A program made the position numbers and the translations under genes. This document shows positions 9,099 to 17,272 of a DNA stretch of 64,000 nucleotides, one piece after another; the first letter of the stretch is position 1, and each line of letters opens with the position of its first letter. Origin of the DNA: Leptotrichia sp. oral taxon 212 (GTDB lineage Bacteria > Fusobacteriota > Fusobacteriia > Fusobacteriales > Leptotrichiaceae); contig NZ_CP012410.1 of assembly GCF_001274535.1 (NCBI RefSeq), positions 620,001 to 684,000 on the forward strand. The letters run 5' to 3'. The notes below the pieces were generated by a model. That model saw only the letters and a list, made by a program, of their open reading frames with translations. It searched no databases and was not told the origin of the DNA.

Positions 9099-10364
9099 AT
9101 GTTAAAACAAAGATTAGTAGCAGTAATAATTTTAATTGCCTGCCTATTTATTGGATGTCAGTCGAAAAAAACTGAAGAAGTTAAAAAGGAAACAACGGAA
9201 GGGAAGGAAATAACACTGATGATTCCTGACTGGGGTGCACCTACAGAGGAAATGCTTGCAGAATTTAAAGCAGAAACAGGAATTACAGTTAAAGTATTAC
9301 CTACTGCATGGGCAGATACAAAGAGTAAAATATCAATAGCCGCTGCAGGTAAAAAGGCTCCTGCGGATGTTATTGAAGTTGACTGGTCATGGGTTGGAGA
9401 ATTTCAGAATGCAGGATGGCTGGAACCTCTTGAAGTAGATGAAGCAACACAAAAGGATATTCCGTCTATTTCATATTTTAAAGTTAACAATGGAATATAT
9501 GCTGTACCTTATGCAAATGGATTGAGATTAGCATATATAAATAAAGAAATGTTATCAAAAGCAGGAGTTACAGAGTATCCGAAAACATGGACTGAAATGA
9601 AAGCAGTTTTTGACAAACTGAAAAAAGAAAAAGTTATAGAATACCCTATGTTATTCCCTTTAAATGCTGAAGAAAAAACCACAACTTCGTTCTTAACTCT
9701 GGCATATACAAGAAACAATAAAATTTTTAATGATGATGACACTTTAAATAAGGAAAGTGCACTTGATGCATTAAAACTTATTAAACAATTTGTTGACAAG
9801 GGTTATATTAATCCTGCAAGTGTTTCTACACCTGGAATTGATACTTTTAGAGGGATAAATAATGCTCAGGGGGCATTCTTAATAGGACCGACTTCATTCA
9901 TAACAAGTTCAAACGATCCGAAGTCTTCTAAAGTTGTAGGACAGATAACTACCATTCCTGTTCCGGGAATAGACGGGCCGGCTAAACAGACTATTACATT
10001 TACTGAAGCTGTAGGAGTTTCTGCTTATTCGGAAAATAAAGAAGCAGCTAAAAAATTTGTAGAATGGTTCTCAAGACCTGAAACACAGCTGAAATTAAAT
10101 AAAGCTATAAACAATACTCCTACAAGAACAAGTGTTATAGAACAAATGGTTAAGGAAGGAATTATAAAAACTCCAGGTTCTATAGTAGAACAGTCTAAAA
10201 TAGTGGCATCTCCTTTCCCTAACGGAGTTCCTAGATACTATACTAAAATGAGTACAGAAATATTTAATATTATAAATCAACTGGGACAAGGAAAGCTTAC
10301 ACCTGAAGCTGCTGCAGACCTTATGGAACAGAAAGTAAATGAACTTGCAAAAGCTAATAAATAA
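9099..10364 (+). CDS. extracellular solute-binding lipoprotein (family 1), third copy
   Basis: 421 residues from the ATG at 9099, chosen over an upstream TTG because GAGGAGG lies at 9083-9089. The signal peptide ends in FIGC (Cys20). It is closer to the broken copy at 1676 (both read IPDWGAPTEEML and share the TPGID segment) than to the copy at 3035, so it may have taken over when the first copy was lost. It is the last gene of the transporter/methyl-transfer set. The ligand is presumably the same as or related to that of the first copy. No terminator is obvious behind it. Confidence 0.9.
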   Translation: MLKQRLVAVIILIACLFIGCQSKKTEEVKKETTEGKEITLMIPDWGAPTEEMLAEFKAETGITVKVLPTAWADTKSKISIAAAGKKAPADVIEVDWSWVGEFQNAGWLEPLEVDEATQKDIPSISYFKVNNGIYAVPYANGLRLAYINKEMLSKAGVTEYPKTWTEMKAVFDKLKKEKVIEYPMLFPLNAEEKTTTSFLTLAYTRNNKIFNDDDTLNKESALDALKLIKQFVDKGYINPASVSTPGIDTFRGINNAQGAFLIGPTSFITSSNDPKSSKVVGQITTIPVPGIDGPAKQTITFTEAVGVSAYSENKEAAKKFVEWFSRPETQLKLNKAINNTPTRTSVIEQMVKEGIIKTPGSIVEQSKIVASPFPNGVPRYYTKMSTEIFNIINQLGQGKLTPEAAADLMEQKVNELAKANK

Positions 10365-10658
10365 AATTTAAAAGAGAATATTTTGAAAGAAAACTATAAA
10401 ATTAATGTGAAAGCTATATTTCTGAATTATTTAAAATTTAACAATGTAAAACAGAAAATGAATTTAGGAAAAAATATCTGTTCAAGCCTTTAGGTGAGTT
10501 TTTGAATTTTCCTCATAAATGACTGTTTTATATAAGTAAAATTTTAATAAATGAAGAAATATAGTTTTTGTATTTTAATTGTATTTATATTTGAAAAATT
10601 TTCCAAAAGTGATAAAATATAATTCTAAAGCTTGAAAAAATAAGAAAAGGAGCTTGAG

Positions 10659-11189
10659 ATGATTTTCAGAAAAACAGAAAAGAAAGATGTTGCAGGAGTA
10701 TTGAAAATAATAGAATCTGCAAAGGAAAGAATGAAAAATATGGGGCTGGACCAGTGGCAGAATGGATATCCGGATGAAAACAGCATTATGGGGGATGTAG
10801 ATAAAGGGATAAGCTATGTAATGGAAGAAAATGGAGAAATATTAGGGACATCAGTTCTTACTTTTGAAAGGGAAGAAGTGTATGAAAATATGAAGGAAGG
10901 AAAATGGCTATCAGATGGGGAATATACTGTCATTCATAGAATTGCAGTGTCAGAAAACAATAAAAATAAAGGAGTTTCAGGAGAAATTTTAAAGGAACTG
11001 GAAAAAATATGCATAGAAAAAGGAATATACAGTATAAAAATAGATACTCATGAAGATAATGAGCCAATGAAAGGATTTTTGAAAAAGAATGGATTCTTGT
11101 TCTGCGGTATTATCTACCTTGACAGGGAACCTGATTTGAATGCAAAAAGGGTAACGTTTGAAAAAATACTGGAAAAGAAGGAAAACTAA
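10659..11189 (+). CDS. GNAT family N-acetyltransferase
   Basis: 176-residue acetyltransferase that would transfer an acetyl group from acetyl-CoA to an unknown amine. The central strand and CoA loop read HRIAVSENNKNKGVSGEI near residues 90-108, a variant of the RxxGxG/A signature in which the first Arg is Asn/Lys-like. This is followed by the typical DTHEDNEPMKGFLKKNGF motif near 130-147. The ATG is preceded by AAGGAGC. A -10-like TATAAT occurs at about 10617. The preceding 294 bp (10365-10658) contain no gene or clear terminator that I can support. It may be monocistronic or lead into the next gene 25 bp away. Confidence 0.85.
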   Translation: MIFRKTEKKDVAGVLKIIESAKERMKNMGLDQWQNGYPDENSIMGDVDKGISYVMEENGEILGTSVLTFEREEVYENMKEGKWLSDGEYTVIHRIAVSENNKNKGVSGEILKELEKICIEKGIYSIKIDTHEDNEPMKGFLKKNGFLFCGIIYLDREPDLNAKRVTFEKILEKKEN

Positions 11190-11214
11190 AAAAATATAAA
11201 TTGGAGGAAAAAAG

Positions 11215-12057
11215 ATGGTAATTAAAAAATTAGCAGAAAAATATAATTTAAAAAGACCAGAAGTTAAAACAGTTGAAGGAAAAATAGATGGATATTATGT
11301 AAACATAACAGATGATAATGTTGTAAAAAAATACTATATTACATTTAATGTGAGTGGAATAACTGATAAAAAAGAATTTGAGAAATTTTTGAAGGAACTG
11401 GAAGATAAAAACAGTTCAGTATGGGATGTAAAACATGAGAAAAATTATATTATAGTTGAAATTTCTTATAAAAAAGCAGGTCTTAGTCATTTTAAGGAGC
11501 TGGATGAAATAATAGAAAAAATAATAGGTTTCTTTAAAGAAAAGAATTATAAAAGCGGATGTGGATATTGCGGACTTGAAGATGCTAAAAATATTGAAAT
11601 AGTTAAAATTGTTGATGACAGAGTACATATATGTGAAAATTGTTTTAGTAAAGAAAAACGTAGACTTGATGAGCGTAGGGAAGAATTGTTAAATACTAAG
11701 GAAAATATATTTTTGGGAATTTTAGGTTCACTTGCAGGGTCTATTATAGGAGGACTTACTAATTATTTTATGGTATTTTCACTGGTAGGATTGCTGACAA
11801 TAGTTCTAAGTCAGATACTGTATAACATACTGGCAAAAAAAACAAGCTGGTTTGGAGTGGTATTTTCAACTGTTACGGCAATGGTGTGTGCATTTGGAGG
11901 TTATTATTTAAAACATTCAGATGGAACTTTAATTATAAATGATCAGGTATATGTAGGAACAGGATTTATTTTAATTGTGGGAATAGTACTTGGAATATTT
12001 ATGAAAAAAGTTTCAAAAGGAGATTATCTTGTAATAGAAAAACTATATAAAAACTAA
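11215..12057 (+). CDS. membrane protein with a four-cysteine zinc-ribbon-like motif
   Basis: 280 residues, not assigned to a named family. The N-terminal 110 residues are charged and probably cytoplasmic; then two CxxC pairs (C116/C119 and C140/C143) form a plausible zinc site; the C-terminal part (about 165-270) has four hydrophobic segments. A strong TTGGAGG site precedes the ATG. A zinc finger ahead of membrane helices is seen in various DUF proteins of Firmicutes and Fusobacteria with no known role. It lies between an acetyltransferase and a secreted nuclease, which gives no functional hint. Confidence 0.7.
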   Translation: MVIKKLAEKYNLKRPEVKTVEGKIDGYYVNITDDNVVKKYYITFNVSGITDKKEFEKFLKELEDKNSSVWDVKHEKNYIIVEISYKKAGLSHFKELDEIIEKIIGFFKEKNYKSGCGYCGLEDAKNIEIVKIVDDRVHICENCFSKEKRRLDERREELLNTKENIFLGILGSLAGSIIGGLTNYFMVFSLVGLLTIVLSQILYNILAKKTSWFGVVFSTVTAMVCAFGGYYLKHSDGTLIINDQVYVGTGFILIVGIVLGIFMKKVSKGDYLVIEKLYKN

Positions 12058-12071
12058 AAAGAGGTAAAACA

Positions 12072-12593
12072 TTGAAAAAACAGACAAAAATATTAAAAAT
12101 TTCAACTTTGAAAATAATTTTTTTAATAATAATGCTGTTCTGTGTGAACTCATTTTCTGCCAATATGTATAAAGTGCTTTATGTAAGTGACGGAGATACA
12201 ATTGCAGTAAAAAAGACAGAAAATAATAAAGAAACAGGAAATCTGATAAAAGTCAGATTATATGGAATTGATGCACCTGAGCTGAATCAGGATTACGGAT
12301 ATGCAAGCAAGGAATTCCTGATAAAGCTTATACGTGGAAAAACAGTCAGAATAGAAGGAAATAAAAATGACAGATATGGAAGAGTACTAGGAACAGTTTA
12401 CTATAACAATGAGAATATAAACGAAAGAATGGTTGCTACAGGAAATGCATGGTGGTATGAAAAATATGATAAGAAAAATATAAAACTTAAACAGCTTCAG
12501 GAAAATGCACAGAAAAATAAGTTTGGACTTTTTGGAAGAAAAGGATATGTTACGCCATGGGAATTTAGAAAAATGAAGAGAAATAGAAAATAG
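12072..12593 (+). CDS. secreted thermonuclease-family (SNase) nuclease
   Basis: 173 residues starting at a TTG with GAGGT upstream. A basic N-terminus and hydrophobic stretch to about residue 28 form a signal peptide with likely cleavage near FSA-N. The staphylococcal nuclease active site is complete: DGDT with D42, R62, D67, E70 and DRYGR with R104. It should cut DNA and RNA in a Ca-dependent way outside the cytoplasm or in the periplasm. It follows the zinc-ribbon membrane protein by 14 bp and may be cotranscribed. Length is typical for single-domain members. Confidence 0.9.
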   Translation: MKKQTKILKISTLKIIFLIIMLFCVNSFSANMYKVLYVSDGDTIAVKKTENNKETGNLIKVRLYGIDAPELNQDYGYASKEFLIKLIRGKTVRIEGNKNDRYGRVLGTVYYNNENINERMVATGNAWWYEKYDKKNIKLKQLQENAQKNKFGLFGRKGYVTPWEFRKMKRNRK

Positions 12594-12669
12594 GTGGTAA
12601 AAATATCTTTTATTCTTTAGTCAAACGTGCTAAAATGATATAAAAATGAGTTATTAATAAGGAGAAAAA

Positions 12670-13953
12670 ATGTTTATAGATGAAAGCGTAATTACTGTCA
12701 TTTCAGGAAATGGCGGTGATGGAGCGGCAACCTTCAGGAGAGAGAAATTTGTCCAGTTTGGAGGACCTGATGGGGGAGATGGTGGAAAAGGTGGAGATGT
12801 AGTTTTTATTGCGGATCCTAATATAAATACACTTGTAGATTTTAAGAGCAGCAAAAAATTTCAGGCGGGAAACGGAGAAAAGGGAAGTGCTGCCCGTTGC
12901 AAGGGGAAATCAGGAGAAGATCTGATAATAAAAGTTCCTGTAGGGACTATGATAAGGGATTTTGAGACAAACAGACTTTTACTTGATTTAGATAATCCGA
13001 ATGAAAGAGTTATATTTTTAAAAGGCGGAGACGGCGGAAGAGGTAACATACACTTCAAGTCTTCTGTAAGAAAGGCGCCTAGAATTGCTGAAAGCGGCAG
13101 GGAAGGTGTTGAACTGAAAATAAAGCTGGAGCTTAAACTGCTTGCGGATGTAGCTCTTGTAGGATATCCAAGTGTCGGGAAATCAAGTTTTATTAATAAA
13201 GTGTCGGCGGCAAATTCAAAGGTTGCAAGCTATCATTTTACAACGCTTAAACCTAAATTAGGTGTAGTCAGAATGGGAGATGAGGAGAGCTTTGTAATAG
13301 CTGATGTTCCTGGACTGATAGAAGGAGCTCATGAAGGTGTGGGTCTAGGTGACAGATTTCTAAAGCATATAGAAAGATGTAAGCTGATAATCCACATTGT
13401 TGATATATCCGGAATAGACGGAAGGGAGCCTGAAGAGGATTTTCTGAAGATTAACAGGGAGCTCAGAAATTACAGTGAAAAACTGTCAAATAAAATACAG
13501 ATAGTGGCTGCAAATAAAATTGACATGCTCTATGATGAAGAAAAATATGATAAATTTGAAAAATTTGTAAAGGAACAGGGAATAGAATATGTGTTTCCTA
13601 TCTCAGTAATTGCAAATGAAGGTATAAAATCTGTCCTGAAAAAGGCATGGGAACTTATTCAGGAAATTCCTCGTGAAGAACTGGAAGAAGAATATTCAGT
13701 TGAAGAACTGTTAAGGGAAAATAGTAAAAAAGAACCTTGGATTATAAAGAAACTGGAAGACCATGTATTTGAAGTTGATGGAAGAATAGTTGACGATGTA
13801 CTTAGAAAATATGTTTTTACCGGAGATGACGGTATCATAAACTTCCTGCAGATGATGAGAAATCTGGGAATGGAAGTGGAACTGGAAAATGCCGGAGTGG
13901 AAGAGGGAGACTTAATAATAATAGCAGGATATGAGTTTGAATATGTCATATAA
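12670..13953 (+). CDS. obg: Obg-family GTPase
   Basis: 427 residues with all three Obg domains: the glycine-rich N-terminal fold (1-157, with repeats such as GNGGDGAATFRREKF), the GTPase domain with P-loop GYPSVGKSS near 163-171, DVPG switch region and NKID specificity motif, and a C-terminal OCT domain (about 345-427). Obg binds the large ribosomal subunit and links ribosome assembly to the stringent response. GGAGA lies before the ATG. The 3' end overlaps miaA by 23 bp, suggesting translational coupling. Confidence 0.97.
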   Translation: MFIDESVITVISGNGGDGAATFRREKFVQFGGPDGGDGGKGGDVVFIADPNINTLVDFKSSKKFQAGNGEKGSAARCKGKSGEDLIIKVPVGTMIRDFETNRLLLDLDNPNERVIFLKGGDGGRGNIHFKSSVRKAPRIAESGREGVELKIKLELKLLADVALVGYPSVGKSSFINKVSAANSKVASYHFTTLKPKLGVVRMGDEESFVIADVPGLIEGAHEGVGLGDRFLKHIERCKLIIHIVDISGIDGREPEEDFLKINRELRNYSEKLSNKIQIVAANKIDMLYDEEKYDKFEKFVKEQGIEYVFPISVIANEGIKSVLKKAWELIQEIPREELEEEYSVEELLRENSKKEPWIIKKLEDHVFEVDGRIVDDVLRKYVFTGDDGIINFLQMMRNLGMEVELENAGVEEGDLIIIAGYEFEYVI

Positions 13954-14857
13954 TTTAAAAGGCCTTGTAATAAGCGGGCCTACAGGTGTAGGAAAAACGG
14001 ATATGTCAATAAAGCTGGCAAAATCACTTGACAGTGAAATTATTTCGGCAGATTCTTCGCAGATTTACAGATATATGGATATAGGAACTGCAAAAATTAC
14101 AAATGAGGAAATGCAGGGAATTAAACATTACATGATTGATATTATAGAACCGGGAGAAGACTATTCTGTTGGAGATTTTGAAATACAGGTGAACGGTATT
14201 CTTAAAGAAAAGGAAAAAAAATGTGAGAATATTCTTCTTGTGGGAGGCACAGGTCTTTACATAAAAGCTATAACAGATGGTTTTTCAAATCTTCCTTCAA
14301 AGGATGAAAAGCTGAGAAATGAACTTGAAGGAAAAGAACTGGAAGAACTTAGGAAAATTCTGAAAAAACTTGATGAAAAGGCTTACAGGGAAATAGATAT
14401 CTGTAATAAGTTAAGGCTTGTGAGGGCAATTGAGGTCTGTATTCTTACAGGCGGTAAATTCAGTGAGCTGAAAACTGAAAATGTGAAAAATAATAATTAC
14501 AGTTTCATGAAGGTATTTCTGACAAGAAACAGGGAAGAAATCTATGAGAGAATAAATAAAAGGGTGGATATTATGATTTCTCAGGGACTGGAAGATGAAG
14601 CTAGAAAAATATACGATAAATATGTAAAATTACGTTATAAAATATCTTCGATAGGCTATAAGGAATTTTTTAAATATTTTGATAGGGAAAATTCCTTAGA
14701 TGAAACAATAGAGGAAATAAAAAGGGAAAGCAGAAGATATGCCAAAAGGCAGATGACATGGTTTAGAAAAGAAAAGGACTATATCATTTACAATTTATCT
14801 GAACAGAATGAAAACGATGTTATGAAAGATATAATCGGGAGATGGAATAAATTTTAA
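13931..14857 (+). CDS. miaA: tRNA dimethylallyltransferase
   Basis: 308 residues. MiaA adds a dimethylallyl group to A37 of tRNAs reading UNN codons. Seen are the P-loop GPTGVGKT near residue 17, the substrate segment DSSQIYRYMDIGTAK, GGTGLY near 110 and the QMTWFRK C-terminal motif. The gene overlaps the end of obg; the ATG at 13931 or the one at 13943 could be used. It is followed 26 bp later by an EIIA-type gene in the same direction, so obg-miaA-EIIA is probably one operon. Confidence 0.97.
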   Translation: MSLNMSYNLKGLVISGPTGVGKTDMSIKLAKSLDSEIISADSSQIYRYMDIGTAKITNEEMQGIKHYMIDIIEPGEDYSVGDFEIQVNGILKEKEKKCENILLVGGTGLYIKAITDGFSNLPSKDEKLRNELEGKELEELRKILKKLDEKAYREIDICNKLRLVRAIEVCILTGGKFSELKTENVKNNNYSFMKVFLTRNREEIYERINKRVDIMISQGLEDEARKIYDKYVKLRYKISSIGYKEFFKYFDRENSLDETIEEIKRESRRYAKRQMTWFRKEKDYIIYNLSEQNENDVMKDIIGRWNKF

Positions 14858-14883
14858 AAATTAGTAAAAATAGGAGAAGAAAG

Positions 14884-15351
14884 ATGAAAAGATTACTGGA
14901 ATATATGTCTGAGGACAGAATAATACTTAATTTGAAATCACAGGAGAAAGAAGAGGTTTTTGAAGAGATGGCACCTCTTTTTGTGGAAGATAATATAATA
15001 GATGCTGAAGAACTGGAGGAATTTATTGAGGGGCTGAAGGAAAGGGAAAAACTTACTGCAACAGGAATGCAGGATGGAATAGCAGTTCCGCATGCAAAAT
15101 CTCCGAGTGTTCATAAAATTGCACTGGCATTAGGAATTTCGAAGGAAGGAATAAATTTTGAAAGCATGGATGGGGAGCCTTCAAAATATATATTTATGAT
15201 AGCGGCACCTAAAGGAACAAAACAGGAGCATCTGGATCTTCTTGCAATGATTTCGGAGCTTTCTTACTCGGAAGAAGTTCTGGAAAAACTGGGAAAAGCA
15301 CAGACAAAGTCAGAAGTGATTGAAATACTGGGGAATTTTGAGGAGGAATAA
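14884..15351 (+). CDS. PTS EIIA (fructose/PtsN-type) domain protein
   Basis: 155 residues, a single EIIA domain of the fructose-mannitol/PtsN class with the phosphorylatable histidine H70 in the GIAVPHAKS motif. As a stand-alone domain it may act in nitrogen-related or regulatory phosphorelay, or as the EIIA of a sugar transporter; no EIIB or EIIC gene is nearby, which favours a regulatory role. GGAGAAGAAAG precedes the ATG. The stop is followed directly by the next gene, one base later. Confidence 0.88.
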   Translation: MKRLLEYMSEDRIILNLKSQEKEEVFEEMAPLFVEDNIIDAEELEEFIEGLKEREKLTATGMQDGIAVPHAKSPSVHKIALALGISKEGINFESMDGEPSKYIFMIAAPKGTKQEHLDLLAMISELSYSEEVLEKLGKAQTKSEVIEILGNFEEE

Positions 15352-15352
15352 T

Positions 15353-15730
15353 ATGGTAAGAAAAATAAATGATCATAATAAAAATAAGGAAAAAAAGTTA
15401 ATGGAGAGGGAAGAGAAAAAAAAGGCACAGGAGGAAAAAGCTGAAGAAACAAAGCCTTTTTTCAACTGGAAATCAATGCTTATTGTCCTTGCGGGAGCAA
15501 CTTTTGCAGTGACACTGTTTCCTTTTATGCTTTCATTCATAGGAATTCCAATACATATAGGTTCTGTTATTGGAAATACGTTTATAACAAGCTTTGCATG
15601 TGCATGGACAAGATTCTTTGTAGATAATAAAAAAGGATTCTGCAAGGAATTCTGGCAGCAATATGCAGTTTTTGCGATTATTTTTGGATGTATTTCGTAC
15701 TTCCTGATTTATAGAAAAACAGCAAAATAA
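15353..15730 (+). CDS. small membrane protein, unknown
   Basis: 125 residues from the ATG at 15353, chosen because AGGAGG (15341-15346) is in place; a longer frame from 15320 overlaps the EIIA gene without a site. The first 35 residues are highly charged and coiled-coil-like (Lys/Glu), followed by three hydrophobic segments (about 38-60, 63-80, 98-115). I do not recognise a family. Tight packing behind the EIIA gene suggests cotranscription. Confidence 0.65.
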   Translation: MVRKINDHNKNKEKKLMEREEKKKAQEEKAEETKPFFNWKSMLIVLAGATFAVTLFPFMLSFIGIPIHIGSVIGNTFITSFACAWTRFFVDNKKGFCKEFWQQYAVFAIIFGCISYFLIYRKTAK

Positions 15731-15750
15731 TATGACAGGAGATGGTAAAA

Positions 15751-16290
15751 ATGAAAAAAACTATGGTTGTGTTGGCTCATCCGGATATGGAGAATTCAGT
15801 AGTGAATAGAAAATGGATAGAAGAGCTCCAAAGATGCAGTAATAAAATTCTTATCCATGATCTTCATAAGGAATATCCTAATTGTATTTTTAATGTTGAC
15901 AAAGAACATGAACTTTTGGAAAATGTTGATAATGTTATTTTTCAATTTCCATTATACTGGTACAGCAGTCCTCCAATATTGAAAAAATGGCTTGATGATA
16001 TTCTTTTATATGGATGGGCCTATGGAGATGATGAAACGGCCAATTATAAGATGAAAGGTAAAAAAATAGGATTGGCGGTTACTGTAGGAGGACCGGAAGA
16101 AAGTTATTCAAAAAATGGGAGTATAGGATTTTCAATGGATGAAGTGCTGATTCCTTTCAAGGCAACAATAAAATACATAGGCGGAATTGAACTTCCAAGC
16201 TTTATTTTTTATGATGCTGTTCCTGAAACAGGTGATGCAAAAATAAATGAAAGTGTGAAAAAATATTCAGATTATGTATTAAATCTTTAA
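15751..16290 (+). CDS. NAD(P)H oxidoreductase, flavodoxin-like fold
   Basis: 179 residues; the ATG at 15751 has AGGAG nine bases upstream, better than the ATG at 15742. It belongs to the KefF/MdaB-type quinone reductase group: VVLAHPDMENSVVNRKW at the N-terminus binds the FMN phosphate, FQFPLYWYSSPPILKKWLD is the family hallmark, and VTVGGPEESYS lines the active site. It would reduce quinones or electrophiles with two electrons. It ends just before a bidirectional terminator. Confidence 0.9.
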   Translation: MKKTMVVLAHPDMENSVVNRKWIEELQRCSNKILIHDLHKEYPNCIFNVDKEHELLENVDNVIFQFPLYWYSSPPILKKWLDDILLYGWAYGDDETANYKMKGKKIGLAVTVGGPEESYSKNGSIGFSMDEVLIPFKATIKYIGGIELPSFIFYDAVPETGDAKINESVKKYSDYVLNL

Positions 16291-16318
16291 TGCGAAATAA
16301 GAGATAGAATAGAAATTA

Positions 16319-16382
16319 AAAAAATACGTAAAGGAAAACTATCAATAATAATTAAAAAGTTTTCAGGTACGTATTTTTTATG
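16319..16382. terminator. bidirectional rho-independent terminator
   Basis: AAAAATACGTA (from 16319) pairs with TACGTATTTTT (to about 16380), with an inner GAAAACT/AGTTTTC stem. The A and T tracts allow termination from both sides, between the converging reductase gene and the minus-strand membrane gene. Confidence 0.75.
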
Positions 16383-16415
16383 TAATATATTTTCAAAATG
16401 TCTATAACTGTTTAA

Positions 16416-17180
16416 TTATTTTATTTTTCTGTCCATATACTCTACATTAAGATATATTATACAATTCATAATTATAAACATTATAATTAGAAAAGTATGA
16501 ATAAATGATGATATTAAAGTAAAAATTAAATAATCAGAAAAGCTTGAACTCCGAAATAGGAAAATATTTATTCCAAGTGGAAAATACATAAGAAATATTA
16601 ATCCTAAAAAAATAATAGAGGGGATAATAATTCGCAATTTATTTCCTTTTGAAAGATGTAAGTTATAATTCCATGATTCCTCAAGATTAAAAGGTCTTGC
16701 CATAAAAAGAGGAATAAAGTATAAAAGTTTATACCATATTACAAAAATAACAGCATAGATAGCAAGAAAGATTATTTCAGGAGGGAGAAACCAGAGTAAG
16801 GAAGGAAAAAGAAAACTGCTGGCAAAATTCAAGATAAAATAAATTGCATATAGAAAGAAAAATTTCTGTGCAGATGCTCCTAAGTTTAAGCTATAATTAT
16901 CCTCAATTTTATAAATTATTTTTTTAAAAAACAGGAAAAGAAATAGATAGTAAAAAATTCTAAAGTACGGAGAAATTTCATGATAAAATGAAAAATCATA
17001 CTGTGGGAGAATCATTGTTATGGCTGAGTCCATGAGATTAAAAGCGAAGAAAAAGAGAATCCACCACATATTATTGCTGTCAAAAATCAGTTCTTTAAAT
17101 GTTATAAAAGAATATCCAAAATATTGAAAAATATTCAGATATTTTTCAGACAGCTTATTCTGTATATGTTGTATATTCAT
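16416..17180 (-). CDS. polytopic membrane protein, unknown
   Basis: 254 residues with about six hydrophobic segments and a short charged N-terminus (MNIQHIQNKLSEKYL). The segment ARPFNLEESWNYNLHLSKGN near residue 160 resembles the cytoplasmic loop seen in DUF975/Yip1-like membrane proteins, but the resemblance is too weak to assign. The start has AAAGGATAAAAT upstream. It stands alone between two terminators on the minus strand. Confidence 0.65.
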   Translation of the reverse strand: MNIQHIQNKLSEKYLNIFQYFGYSFITFKELIFDSNNMWWILFFFAFNLMDSAITMILPQYDFSFYHEISPYFRIFYYLFLFLFFKKIIYKIEDNYSLNLGASAQKFFFLYAIYFILNFASSFLFPSLLWFLPPEIIFLAIYAVIFVIWYKLLYFIPLFMARPFNLEESWNYNLHLSKGNKLRIIIPSIIFLGLIFLMYFPLGINIFLFRSSSFSDYLIFTLISSFIHTFLIIMFIIMNCIIYLNVEYMDRKIK

Positions 17181-17212
17181 ATTTTATCCTTTCATTTATA
17201 TAATTTTAAAAA

Positions 17213-17258
17213 ATAATGGTGTTATCTAAAAATGAAAAAATTGATATAACACCATTAA
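17213..17258 (-). terminator. rho-independent terminator of the oxidoreductase gene
   Basis: TAATGGTGTTAT (17214-17225) pairs with ATAACACCATTA (17246-17257). Read on the minus strand the stem is followed by a run of T, so it ends transcription from the gene at 17273-18610. Confidence 0.8.
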
Positions 17259-17272
17259 TAGCTCTGTATATT

